Positions 49,468 to 60,039 of a stretch of DNA of 64,000 bases are shown here, piece by piece (the stretch's first letter is position 1; each line of letters begins with the position of its first letter). Source of the DNA: Ceratodon purpureus (lineage: Eukaryota > Streptophyta > Bryopsida > Pseudoditrichales > Ditrichaceae). The stretch spans positions 57,128,089 through 57,192,088 of the forward strand of contig CM026426.1 in assembly GCA_014871385.1 (NCBI GenBank). The letters run 5' to 3'. Made by a program: the position numbers and the translations under genes. Below the pieces are notes generated by a model. That model was not told the DNA's origin and did no database searches. It was given only the letters and a program-made list of their open reading frames with translations.

Positions 49468-50196
49468 TTAAGGCTCGGAATCGAAGCGATGACTGTCGAT
49501 GTGGATGGTAATATCCAGATGCGCCCTACATAGCCGACAGAGAGGATTGTTGATGGAGCTCGTTACACCTTCAACATCCTTTGAACAATCGACGACTGGG
49601 CATCGTTGAGACGTCTCCACCTCACAGAACTCAGACTCGAAGACCTTGGTCTGCGGAAGGTAGGGATTACTGTCGTCCTCTCGTTTGTTCAAGAGCGTAG
49701 GCGGGCTGTCGCTCTTCTCCAAGGCTGGCACATCAGTCTCTTCTCCGTCCTTGTCCGACCAGCAGCGCTCCAGCGCAGGTATATCATCGTCCGGTGCATT
49801 CGCACACAGTCCCAAACATAACTGACGTGTCTGTCGTAGCCCCGTTCGGTCGGTAGAACACGGGTTTCTAAATTCTGGAGTCAGAGGCGGTACACAGTGG
49901 TCATCGGTCTGGACTCCAGAATCTCCTACTAGCGGTGAATCAATCTCATTTAGGACTGCTTCTAATTCCCCGAAGTTCCATATGCTTACCAACTGTCCGT
50001 TACTGTCTATCCGGGACAAGCCATACTTCAATTGCGTCGGTGTTGCCAAATTACTCATTTCCAACCAGTACGTTTTTCTACAGACTCTAAGTAGATGCCG
50101 CGGAATCGATGCTACGACAATGACCTCAAAACATAGATCCAGAGCATTGCTCAACCAATTTAAGGGCATCAAAATTCTCACCTCGCGTGGACACAT
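49468..50196 (-). CDS. CACTA-internal ORF, 242 codons, function unknown
   Basis: An open frame upstream of the transposase on the same strand. It is Cys- and Asp/Glu-rich, with DDDIPALERCW and a C-terminal NPLCRLCRAHLDI. Two CxxC-like pairs hint at metal binding, but I recognise no family. It may be an exon of an additional gene in the space between the two divergent transposon genes. The start is arbitrary. Confidence 0.35.
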   Translation of the reverse strand: MCPREVRILMPLNWLSNALDLCFEVIVVASIPRHLLRVCRKTYWLEMSNLATPTQLKYGLSRIDSNGQLVSIWNFGELEAVLNEIDSPLVGDSGVQTDDHCVPPLTPEFRNPCSTDRTGLRQTRQLCLGLCANAPDDDIPALERCWSDKDGEETDVPALEKSDSPPTLLNKREDDSNPYLPQTKVFESEFCEVETSQRCPVVDCSKDVEGVTSSINNPLCRLCRAHLDITIHIDSHRFDSEP

Positions 50197-50484
50197 ACTT
50201 CGTCAATCCGAAGCCGTATCCGACCTGAGCGTTCCCGTTCCAGTCGTTCCCAAACCTAAGTATCACGATCCACACTGGCTTCGGATTTGTGACTCAGCAC
50301 CGTGGCGCCAGAATAGCACACCTAATCTATCTGCAATGACATGGGGACGACACCATTCGACCACCGATTAGATAGTTCATAGACTTTTCCCCAACCCTAA
50401 ACCTGTTGTGTCTTTTAGGACCCCTATTTTCAAAATTGAGCTAACTTTGCCTGTTTTCCAGATCGCCGTCACATCTAAACCCTA

Positions 50485-53324
50485 ATGGAACTGTCAGAAA
50501 ATCCATCGATGAGATCAAATTATGGCTCCGATCCATGGACACCCTACCCCACTCACAGAGATGGTTCCTTGTCGTCAGCATCTGGCAGTTCCTCTCATTG
50601 CAGTGGCGCATCAAGTTCAGAGAGCTGCACGAGGGCGACGGCGAATCTATTCCGTCGGCGGTGGGAAGAAGAGATGGCTTTTCCAGCGCGAATGGGACCA
50701 AGATCATCATTGGCAGGATACCAGGACGACTCATCCCCCTATGGACAGGTGAACAATATCCGTAATGAAATTTGCATCATCTTGTTAGGTTGTGATTTCA
50801 CACTTATTGAATGATATGTCCTGCTGTATCTTTGATTTCAGAGGTTTCTTACTAACGATACGCATTATCGCCAAGAATGAGTACCGGATTGAGGCTACAA
50901 CTTAATTCATGATCAGAGCATATGGAAAACGGTATGTTCACTTTTGCAAAGGTCGGATAATTGAAAATATTTAATTTCAGTGAGTAACGTTCTTCTATGG
51001 ACATTCTGAACAGTTCGCACCTGGAAGCAGAATGGCGCACTCACTCCAGTCTCCTACACAGCAGACACCCGCCCATCACAGAGTCCTCCTGAACGTGGCT
51101 CCACGCGAGGCAATTTTTCCAGCGCAGTTCAACAACATCTCTACAGGAGGGTTGTTTACCGAGGACCACCGTACTTCTCAAAACAACGTACGGCCGGAAT
51201 TTCCAAGCCATTCTTCTCAGGTACCCATGTATTCCTCTGGTACTCGTAGTCTCCCCATGCCACCTGCACATGATGTTCAGTTATCACCATCAAGTGAGTT
51301 TGCTGAACCGGACGACGATAATAGAAGGGCAGCCGTGAATAGAAAGCGAACTGCTACAAGAGAGTTTCACCGGCCTTACCTGAAGGAAATGGCGGCCGCG
51401 CACGCTGAAAACCGAGACGCAGTCATCCACATACCAGTCTCAAATTCAGGTACGATAATAGGCCTCAAAGGTCCGTGGCACAGGGCAGCACGTCTTTGCG
51501 CACGGCAGACTCTAAATTTTAGAGTTAGGAGCTATAAGGCCAAACGTGAGATATGGAGCTCGCAGGTAGCATGTATTGCAGAGAAACTCTCACATCAATT
51601 TACGTACTCTCAGCCTTTAGACATCAAATACTTAGGGAAGTTTTTGAAAAACACATTGAAGAACGATAGAAAATGTTGGAAAAAATATTTTATTGCTAAT
51701 GGTGGTGCAAGACACCCACGGTGTCCCATGGAGGCCTTCACCGAGTGGCGGAAATATTGGATGAGTGCAGAGGGCAAGGATGAATCAGTCTAGATGACTG
51801 CGATGCGGAAGGGGAAGAAAAAAACAACAGAAACGGAGGGCTCCGATTCATACCCAGCCGAATATCAGCAACCTCCTACTCAGGTGAGATACTTACAGAA
51901 TTTGCCTTTCAGTTGTTCAGACCGGTTCCGTCATGCCATGATCGTATTGCTTTATACCGTCGCCATGTGCCTGACGGTTTCCACCATGCATGGTAGTTCT
52001 TCAACGCCCCCATGAGTCGTGACCAACAGCATCAATTTCGACAGAGCACCCCAACGCAACATACAGATTCTAGCGGACACCAAAGTAGTGATTACCAACA
52101 CAGTACACCCACGCCGGGTTTCCATCATGTTACAACATCTGCCTTAGCTCAGGGACCTCGTCGCGAGGATAGCACCCCCAACTTTCCGCATGTAAGTTCA
52201 TGTCCTTGAATTCTACATTTCACCGTGTTTCCCCTATGTATATATCCCATTGTATTGACTGGCGTTATTCATATGTCCAGCGGCACGCGACGCCCCCCTA
52301 CACGATCCGTGACTCCACTCGGATACACGCCCTGGAATCTACAGTTGAACGTATGGCCTCTGACCTCTCGACAAGTAAGGACCAGCTTCGAGAAGTGAAA
52401 GAGCTCTTGTTACGTCTAATCAACCCGCCTCAGACAAAGACCAGCAACGACGCGCGAGCGTCACAACAGACATCACCGCTACCAGAAAGATGCCCGCCCG
52501 CACTCAGTCCAGCCCGAACCTCCATGCCAGCAATCCCTCCAAGACATCGAGGCATTCGAAACCCTGCAGACCCATGTGTAGTCCAGACAGACCACAGCCT
52601 GGAGCCCCACGTTGTCATTGCTCGCACTCCCGGAACAACGGTGGATGGTGGAGCACCGTCATGGGCAAGTGCCGACACGGTCCCATTCACCCCAAATTCC
52701 GTACTCCAAAACTTCACCAACAGAATGCCTATCAGGGCAGCCGTATCCACAGACATGTCGAACTCGCAGGGGGGCGCGTCTACCTCACCAGTGCACAGCG
52801 GCTCCAACACTCCAATCTCGCATGTGGCAGAGATAGCACCTGCGCTAAACCTAAGCAGGGAGATCCACAATTCAACTACCATAGCAACAGAGATCGGGCA
52901 ATCACTAGAGGGCTTGACTACCAGGGGCATGGCCACAGTGACGGAGAAGGAAACCAGACCCAGAGAACCTCGCCAGAAGTTTGAGGTAATTCAACTACCT
53001 CGCATCACCAAAGATCCGATTGCTGCCAATGCACTCTGTTTTATTTTGCATCCAGATTTGCAGGATACAATCGTGGGGGAAGGGAGGGCCGGTGGAAGCT
53101 GGCGGTGTCCATCAGGCAGATACGGTTCTTTGTGCAAGGAGGGCGAACAGATGGTGCAGGTGCACAAGCTGAACAGGGAGGGCATGCGATTGCTGTTCGT
53201 GGAGGAACGACAACCATTCACCCTCATGGACCACGCATTAGTGAAACCATCGGGGTCAACCATCTACATCAAATGGCTTTCAAAGTTGTTGGTGAAAAAA
53301 AATAAAACTGTACCCGCGAAGTGA
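50485..53324 (+). CDS. CACTA TNPA-like DNA-binding/coiled-coil protein gene
   Basis: Plausible exons: 50485-50748 (Ser-rich start MELSENPSMRSN), 51014-51882, about 52042-52192 and 52281-53324. The central part resembles the Ptta/En-Spm plant transposase family: GTIIGLKGPWHRAARLC, then LDIKYLGKFLKNTLKND and WKKYFIANGG. The last exon has a leucine-heptad segment (IHALESTVERMASDLSTSKD) and a C-terminal block (VGEGRAGGSW, MVQVHKLNREGMRLLF, TLMDHALVKPSGSTIYIKW) like the tail domain of plant TNPA-type proteins. Such proteins bind sub-terminal repeats and pair the ends. A TAG at 51,791-51,793 sits in an otherwise continuous frame, so the product either ends there or the stop is a recent nonsense change. 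Divergent from the transposase, as expected. Confidence 0.65.
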
Positions 53325-53639
53325 TGTTCTTAGGATTCGTGAATTAGCATCCAGTTTATCAGAATGGTACCTGAGTAATGTGTGTAGGTGTCCCGTTGGT
53401 CCATGAGATATGTCGCGCACCTCCTTGTGACTGTCGCGCTTCAGCTCCCACCATCGCCGGACCTTCGAGTCTCTGCCTGTAATCCTTGCCACGGAGCCTA
53501 ATTGTCTGTGCAACGTTTTGAATTCCATGACTATTCAAACCTCTCTCACAACATGCAGTCGATTCTACGTCTGTCTACATGCACACCCTTCAAACTCATT
53601 TGGAATTTTTTTCCAAATTCGCAGAGATGCGCAGACCCG

Positions 53640-54380
53640 TAAACCCTAATGGAACGGGGAATCCTGATTCTCATTGGCCACGACATATCCTCGCAGTAAT
53701 TGATACCCGGTTCAGTGAAACGAGCGAATAGATATCCACCATCTACCCGCCCCAGGAATAAATAGCGCGGTCATGAGAGATTATCCCAATCCGGGTTTAG
53801 AAGTTGATGAACCCTAAAACCGTGCTGGAACCCTAAATTGACCTAAATCCCTAATTTCTACCTGAAACCCTAAATGTGGGAAACCTAATCTTACAACCCC
53901 CGGAACCCTAACTTCCATACACCTGAATCATTAATTCGAAATCCCTAATTTCAAACCCCGAGCCCTTATTTGACATTACCCGTCCTCACTTTATACCCGC
54001 TTAGATCTGATAACCTGACCCATTTCGGAATTGAGGTACATGCCATACCCTCCATCACACATCCTCGTACCCTACCCGCCAGTAACCGAGAAATACCCAC
54101 GGACTCCGCGGTACCCGTACAATATAGGTCATATATGATCTTCACCAACCTCCGGGTTTACTTCAATTTAGTCCGGGTGTAGATATCTACAGACGGATAT
54201 CTTGAGAGCCTCGTAAAAGGTAATCGGCGAAAACTACTCAGTGAGTTTCCAACAGAGTAAATCAGTACTCAGAATTGTTCATGCATCACCGGAACCTCCC
54301 GATTATCACCCAGTAAGCTCAGGCAGTAAAAGTGTGGGGAACCTCGGAAATCGTGACAGTAGCCTGAGATAGGAGGTGCG
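53640..54380. other. CACTA right-hand non-coding region with scattered CCCTAA motifs
   Basis: Between about 53,815 and 53,960 the plus strand has ten or so irregularly spaced CCCTAA or CCCTAAA words. The same word follows at 53,642 and 50,474. The spacing is irregular, so this is not a telomere array; it may be a sub-terminal motif cluster. No gene. Confidence 0.4.
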
Positions 54381-54483
54381 AAGTTCGATCTCTCGTGGCC
54401 CGATTTGGCATGGACCCCTGCCCATCTACACCAAACCGCCCTGCTTTACAGCATTTCAGTTAGGCCATTTTTGCACTGCCTCT

Positions 54484-54525
54484 CGGTGTAAACTCCGGTG
54501 TATTATGCACTGGTTTCCACTAGTG
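54484..54525 (-). repeat. CACTA right terminal inverted repeat
   Basis: Read on the minus strand it starts CACTAGTGGAAACCAGTGCA and contains TACACCG and TTACACCG, in register with the left terminus. The first 14 bases equal the arm of the fold-back element at 12.9 kb. Confidence 0.85.
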
Positions 54526-54528
54526 CAT
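54526..54528. repeat. Target-site duplication CAT (right)
   Basis: Matches 39,062-39,064. On the minus strand it is the ATG codon after RTLI in the recombinase gene, so the recombinase frame continues across the element. Confidence 0.85.
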
Positions 54529-55029
54529 GATAAGTGTCCGATCATATCTTGCCAAGCTCTTCACATTCTTGTGACCAGTCACACTTTGCATAACTTCCAC
54601 AGGAACTCTGGCCAGACACATGCAAGTAATTGAAGTCACCCGACCAGTTTTGTTAGTAATATTACCTTTGATGCCGACTTCAGAAGCCATAGCCTTCATC
54701 TAGTGCCGCATGGCACCTTCACTAACATTAACTCCCTTCTTGAACCATACACTTCCTCTGGCATCCTTGATAGGACTTAGAAACAGGAGGCATATGATCA
54801 GACATATGATCAGACAAAGCTTTAAAAGTAGCAACCACATGGGGATCGTAACTATACACAGGGTCATGAAACTGTTCAATCTCGTATGTCTTCAATGTAA
54901 CCTTATTATTCTTTGATGACCTTTCACGGAACCTGCACACCACAAAACGTAAAGATCTGTTACCTTCAAATTAACCAAAACCAAGTCCCAAAGAACGACA
55001 AATTGAGATGAACATTAAAACAGTTAAAA

Positions 55030-55445
55030 CTAATCTGAACGCTCGAATTGATGTGAACAATGTAAAAACTAATGTAAACATCCAAACAAACGGATGTGAA
55101 CATTAACTAACAAAGAATCCCTAAACAAATTGAAACAAATAAATAAAAAAGCACTAACAAATTAATCAAAGGCAAAATTACACAAGGAACTGATGTGAAC
55201 GTTGTAAATGATGGGAACATTGAAACGAATGTCAACATTCAATCTAATGTCTACATTGAAACGAATGTGAACATTGAATCTAATGTCAATATTGAAATGA
55301 ATGTGAACATTGAATCTAATGTCAACATCGAAACACACTCATATGAACATTGAAATTGATAACTAACAAAGCATCGCTAAACAAATTGAAACAATTAAAG
55401 AAAAGCACCAACAGATGAATTGAAGGAAAAATTACACGACATAAG
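55030..55445. repeat. Tandem and duplicated repeats in a recombinase-gene intron
   Basis: From about 55,205 to 55,350, a 36-bp unit built on GAATGTGAACATTGAATCTAATGT repeats three to four times. It is flanked by two imperfect copies of an 85-95-bp segment (ACTAACAAAGAATCCCTAAACAAATTG at about 55,107 and its relative at about 55,365). The arrangement is a local duplication with expansion inside an intron between two catalytic-domain exons. Confidence 0.65.
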
Positions 55446-56831
55446 TCAATCCAATTGCATCCACGCCTAGTTTGAAGTCGCCGAACTTCAGATTCCAGAG
55501 TTCTATGTGACCTCTAATACAGAACACGATAAAACAATACAGTGCCCAACGTTTATGTATTCCATTCGGATGGTGACACTTGTGGAGATTGCATGCCAAG
55601 ATTCTCTGTTCTTGTTTGTAGGTTAATCCATCTACCTTTCTTCGTTCCATCTTAACTCCAGCAAACCTACTTTGCTTCATAGCCTCCTTAACGGCTTTGT
55701 TAGTCTGGATAAAGGATGGATGATTCATCATTGTGAATCTTGGCTCAGAAATTCCAGTGGCATTGATCCTATCGTCCTGTGCACGTATTAGAATTCTATT
55801 GTACAATTTGTACAAGTTCATCAGACTTGCAGTAGGGTATCGTTCTTTGTTTACTTTGCAAGCAACAAAAAAGAACCGAGCCAACAGCTCGCCAAGATCT
55901 TTAAGAGGAATATCCTCCAAACAAACTATAAGATCTATGTAATTTTCTTTTCTCCAAGCACTGAATCTATTCCAAGCCCAGCGTTCATTCGCAGCACTAG
56001 GAACAAATTGTTCCTCAATAGTTTCCTCGTGGTTTAGAAAACCACTGTCACCACAAGGAGGAACAAGAGGATTATCAACTGCAACAATACTACTATCAAC
56101 TGCAATGATAGTACCATCAGAAGGAGGAGTATGTTCTCAATCGACAACACTAGTGACGACAAAACTAGCACCAACAGTTAAATCCTCTTGAGGAATTTCA
56201 CGAGTAAGACCAACCCGTTCACTGATTGTAGGGTTACGAGGACTGAGGGGTGCACAAGAAACCAAACAGCCACCACTATTGGCGCCATTTTTCTCACTGT
56301 TAACAAAGACATTGCAACTTTAAGGGGAATCTCTCAAAGAAGACATCAAAGCGACCGAGGAATCGTGGAAATGACCAGAGGAATCAATGAGCGGAAAATT
56401 CGCTAAATGAAACGCAGACAGGGTGACAGAATCAAGAACCTCTACATTTCCAATTTCCTCGTTGTTCGATTGTATCAACAAATCAAACGAAGGAAGTGAT
56501 AGTGGATCCACAGGTTTATTCACCTTAGTGACATCCAATTTCTTCACGATAGATTCAGAGAGGCTGGTATTGGGAAGAATAGGAGACTCTACAACACGCA
56601 ACGCACAAGAATCCGATACTGAAATACCTAGAACGCCAGGAGTTAGACCTCCATCGCGACACCGTGACCAACACTCTCCACCGCGGCACCATCGACAGAT
56701 TCTCCAAGCGATCTCCTACAAGCAGCATTCTTCTGCGCCTTTGTTTTTTGCGACCTCTTCTGCATCACTACACCATCTTTCGACTTCGGCGGTGTGTGTC
56801 TCTTTCTCGCGGAAGACCAAGCGCCAGCCAT

Positions 56832-58270
56832 GGCCTTGATCAAAAAAATCCTACAGAAAAGAAACACTCATCAAGAAAACTTGATGGTGATCAAGCAAAC
56901 TAAAAACATCTCCAAGGAACCGAACCTAAGAAAATTAAGGTCTGAACACACACAAATTCAACAAGAACTAACTCACACAATGATTAAACCAAATCAAGAG
57001 AAGATGAAACTGAATCAAGCCGCAAAAACAAAGCAAATCACTACAGTGCACAAACAAAAGACGTGAACCATGCACAACCCTAAAATCGCGGAACTAACGA
57101 GAGAGACAGTAACCGGCTCAGCAAGTATCTCCACCGGCCATTCCGGTACATTCTAATTGAAACACGCTGTCTGCTACCGGTGATAGCCCGTAGACCTGTC
57201 CACACAAAATGGGAAACGTGGTCTGTCACTTCGAGGCTAGGTTCATGAGATTTGTGACTTGTTAACACCAAAACGAATCATTAATGGGCAACGTGGAGAT
57301 CTAATTGACGGCGTAGTGGGGAAAATGGAGGAAACAGGAAGACGCTTTTAGGACAAGGAGAGAAGGGAGAAAAGCGTTGAGTCATACCAGTGTTTGTTTC
57401 TGTGGATAAACTTGAAGCTTGTTGTGTCTAGAAACGAGCTTCGCAGCGACATTGTGAGCAATGCGCGTTCAGTAGCAAGTGAGTGCAATGCACACGACCA
57501 TGGGCCATGGCCAATTAAATTAGCTTATTAGTTGAAACTCTGTTAATGTGTTTTTGGTTGTGTTGGTAATATGGCGCGAGATGTTTAACACAAGTCCGCA
57601 TGTGTATTACGTTTTGTTTACCATCATAGTTATACTTTGTCCATTTGTAGTACCTGAGATTTGTGGAGGATTGTGGGATTGTCTAAGAAGATGAAGAATT
57701 GTGGGTAGGTTGACAATTGTTGGCGTACTAGATTTGAGTATGTATGATTCGCATGTGAGTAAGTTTTGGTGCACCATAGTCATCCTTTTCTGATAGACAT
57801 AGGTGCACATTGTTGACAGGGTCATGCAATTAGTATGTTAGATGATTTTCTTGTCTGAGTTTGCTGGGTGGTATGAAGACGAGTTGAGAGGGTTTAGTTT
57901 GCTGAGGTAGAAAAGCAGATCATTGATAGCCATTTTAGAATGTTGGTCCTTGTATTAGTGCCATCGTATGTTAATTTTTCAGTTCAAAGATTTATTTTTG
58001 TGCGCAAGGTGTTGCTTTTCTCAATTGGAGTTACTTGATTTCAAAGAATTTGGTATGTTGATTTTAGAAGCTTTTTATACTAACAATTTTATGCGCATGA
58101 TCTACTGCTTGGTTACGGTCCAGTTAGTTTGTTTTGGTGCGGTTGTATGTCAGTTTTTTAAGTTAAAAGCTTTTTTTTATATTGTATGTAAAATTGCTTT
58201 TCCAAGGTCGAAGGTTAGTGGGGTTATTTGATGACTAATTGTGTGAACATACTTTGATCAGGTTACAAGT
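56832..58270. other. Divergent spacer of the outer element
   Basis: This stretch lies between the recombinase gene (minus) and the plus-strand pseudogene, so it probably holds both promoters. It is A+T-rich with no coding pattern of its own. A donor/acceptor pair may precede the ATG at 58,271 (TTTGATCAGG just upstream), but I cannot fix it. Confidence 0.4.
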
Positions 58271-58957
58271 ATGGCAGAAGATCCGGTCATCAGCAAGGGG
58301 AAGATGAAAAAGCTCGAGGATGATTCAACCTCCCAAAAGAAAACCAAAATGATCTTAAACGAAGACTGCAAACAACCGGATCTCTTTGTTTAGAAAGATT
58401 CAACAGCAAGGAGAAGAAACGAGTTCCAATTTCTTAGAGATGCACTTGTCAAGCTACCTTGCCTACGACATTGGCTGAAGGATGTGGCCAGATTTCAGGA
58501 GACAACAAAGTACGAAGTACCTGCATTTGACAAAGTTTGGGAGATGACTTACGAAGGATAGAACGGTACTTGGAAGGCAAGAGCTTTGAGGCAATTTCAA
58601 GAAATTGCAAATGCAACTGGGGTCATGCACCCTCCAAAGAAAAAGAAGAAGCAATTGACTTACATGGTGGCTCAGATTAATTCGATCAAGAATCAGCTGA
58701 TGGAGACACAGCTAGCTCCGACTATCCCAAAACCAAAAGGTTATTCTTTCAGCAAGTATTAAGACGCCATCAAAAAACTTGAAGACATCCGCAAAAACAA
58801 AACCCCAATGGCTTATATAGACTTATCCACCATACAATCAGAGAATGAAGAATCTAAGGACATGGTCCAGGGATCAGAAAATGAAGATGAGGACATGGAC
58901 ATGTATGAGACCGAAGAGATGCAAGGTAAACGCAAGGGGAAGAAGATGAAAGACTAA
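58271..58957 (+). pseudogene. Element-borne gene with three in-frame stops (229 codons)
   Basis: From the ATG at 58,271 to TAA at 58,955-58,957 the frame is continuous except for TAG at codon 41 (58,391), TAG at codon 97 (58,559) and TAA at codon 164 (58,760). The conceptual product has a Lys-rich start (KGKMKKLEDD), a central part (FQFLRDALVKLPCLRHWLKD, then FDKVWEMTYEG), a KKKKK nuclear-localisation-like patch and an acidic end (SENEDEDMDMYETEE) followed by KRKGKKMKD. All three stops are one C-to-T step from CAG or CAA. I do not recognise the family. It is divergent from the recombinase in the same element and may be its partner protein. Confidence 0.6.
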
Positions 58958-59890
58958 AAAAAGTATGTAAATTTGTATCTCCGAATTGAAAGTTAAAGTC
59001 AAGTTGCATGCTTTGTGAAAATGAAAGTTTTAATGAACAAATGCTGTGAATCTGCGCAAGACAATTGCTTGAATGTCCATCAAGAGGTTGAAGGTTGAAC
59101 AGGAGATCAGTTCACAGAGCTTGAAGGTCGGTGAGAATATTCAAAATACTATCGCAACTAACTAACACAACATAATTTTTTTACCCTTTGCTGGTTTTTC
59201 ATTAAATCAGTTGATAGGAAGAACTGTTGATACTGAGTGTTTTTGTGGAACATGTGACTAAGTTCATTTCGTAGTAGACCAGTTGTTTGTTGTAAATGAA
59301 GATCAAAACATTGATATTGTAATTAGAACCTGCGGTGGAAGTTTAAAGTAACTGGTTTGAACGGGGACATTATATTAGAATGTGTTAGCATGAATGTTGT
59401 TTGCTTCTGAATGTTTGTGTGTTTTTTTGAATTTGAATGAGAATTTTTCTTTAAATGTTTGTTTGTGTGTGCAATCGAAAAGTAGCTAGAAGGCTAACAA
59501 GTAACAAATTCTAAATGTAGCCGCATGTCAGGTTTTGAAACTAACAAGTAAATAGAGTCTAAATGTTGTAAATGTTGCGTTTCATTAGTGAATGGGTTTG
59601 AATGCGTGTTTGTTGTAAATGCATCATTTTTAGTTCAATGTCTCTTTGGAGGATTTTGAGTTGTGAGGTTTTGAGAGAATTTTTATCGCGGTGCCGAGTT
59701 TGAGGTGAAGGTGGGTAATTGTGTTTTTGAGGATGTCAGTGAGTGTTTGTGGTCTACAACAATTGATGAGGTCGGGGAACAAGCGCAACAAGCGAGAGCA
59801 TTCAACTCAAACGAAATTAAAATATAAAAACACACAAAAACCACAGAATGAAACCAAAAAATCGACAGCAGGAAACCGGTTCGACCGGTC
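58958..59890. other. Non-coding right end of the outer element
   Basis: T/G-rich on the plus strand with repeated TGTTTGT and AAATGTT words. I see no coding pattern. The 118-codon minus-strand frame at 59,683-60,039 runs through the TIR and the hairpin and is not credible as a gene. Confidence 0.4.
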
Positions 59891-59917
59891 GGTCGAGACT
59901 GGCCCTCTCGCCCGCTA
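59891..59917 (-). repeat. Right terminal inverted repeat of the outer element
   Basis: On the minus strand: TAGCGGGCGAGAGGGCC followed by AGTCTCGACC. It differs from the left TIR at three positions, all A/G exchanges. Confidence 0.7.
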
Positions 59918-59930
59918 CGTACGATAGCAA

Positions 59931-60039
59931 GTGCGAGGGTGGAGAATACCTGCGGTACCCCGTCGCCCTGCGGCGTCGCCACTATCGCGGCTCGGCTATC
60001 GGCGCTCCGCGATACCGCCGGTATTCCTCGCCCTCGCAC
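59931..60039. repeat. G+C-rich hairpin (109 bp) between TIR and transportin
   Basis: The ends are inverted repeats: GTGCGAGGG, then AATACC and GCGGTA on the left, and the same words in order on the complement of the right. About 23 of 27 positions pair. It is far richer in G+C than its surroundings. It may be a small fold-back element or part of the outer element's end. No target duplication is visible. Confidence 0.6.

Larger units (their letters stand above)
39065..54525. mobile_element. Complete CACTA (En/Spm) transposon, 15,461 bp
   Basis: Both ends start CACTAGTGG and stay similar for over 40 bp. The left end (39,065-39,107) and the complement of the right end (54,484-54,525) share CACTAGTGG, AGTGCA, TACACC and TTACACCG in the same order. 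A 3-bp duplication CAT flanks it, and removing the element plus one CAT rejoins the recombinase frame exactly. It encodes a TNP2-type transposase (minus), a divergent TNPA-like gene (plus), a two-exon gene of unknown function (minus) and two lesser ORFs. Intact transposase, good TIRs and a perfect duplication mark it as recent and possibly still mobile. Confidence 0.93.
36255..56831 (-). pseudogene. Crypton-like tyrosine recombinase gene, split by a CACTA element and a MITE
   Basis: Starting at the ATG at 56,831 is a basic N-terminus (MAGAWSSARKRH, KSKDG). The core-binding domain lies at about 56,000-55,650 (NRFSAWRKENYIDL, LEDIPLKDLGELLARFF). The catalytic domain follows, as in the Crypton/QRICH1/ZMYM-type family: FCIRGHIELWNLKFGDF (first Arg) near 55,490; next exon 54,943-54,728; then TNKTGRVTSITCM (second Arg; the usual His three before it is Lys), VTGHKNVKSL (His) and LARYDRTLIM (catalytic Tyr) at 54,640-54,526. 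The CACTA element follows, and the frame resumes at 39,064 with KHKATQALNRCL and a 350-codon Asn/Gly/Ser-rich tail to 38,006. Further low-complexity exons lie at 37,926-37,640, 37,249-36,814 and about 36,540-36,255. Lesions: TAG near 54,685, a +1 shift near 54,765, a frame change near 56,640. Function is lost here. Confidence 0.7.
33943..59917. mobile_element. Large TIR-bounded element carrying Crypton-like tyrosine recombinase genes (nest of transposons)
   Basis: The transportin gene is split within a single exon and everything between its halves is foreign. The inserted block starts and ends with a 27-bp inverted repeat (33,943-33,969 and 59,891-59,917; TAGCGGGCnAGAGGGCCnGT..., 24 of 27 identical). 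It contains a decayed recombinase gene, a recombinase-like small ORF, a plus-strand pseudogene and sub-terminal repeats, plus later insertions (CACTA element, 388-bp MITE). Without the insertions it would be about 10.1 kb. I could not find a clean target duplication: the left TIR abuts transportin exon sequence, but 123 bp, mostly a small hairpin, separate the right TIR from it. The TIR-plus-recombinase association could therefore be one element or two nested ones. Confidence 0.55.

Noticed and set aside
52430..52936. 168-codon minus-strand ORF
   Set aside because: Shadow of the TNPA-like last exon on the plus strand.
53815..53960. Interstitial telomere repeat (CCCTAAA)
   Set aside because: The words are irregularly spaced and mixed with other sequence; there is no tandem array.
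58271..58957. Nuclear stop-codon recoding or RNA editing to explain in-frame stops
   Set aside because: RAD5 and the CACTA transposase use standard stops, and U-to-C editing is known in organelles of some plants, not for nuclear genes; C-to-T decay is simpler.
59683..60039. 118-codon ORF on the minus strand
   Set aside because: It reads through the hairpin and the terminal inverted repeat of a transposon; composition is repeat-driven.
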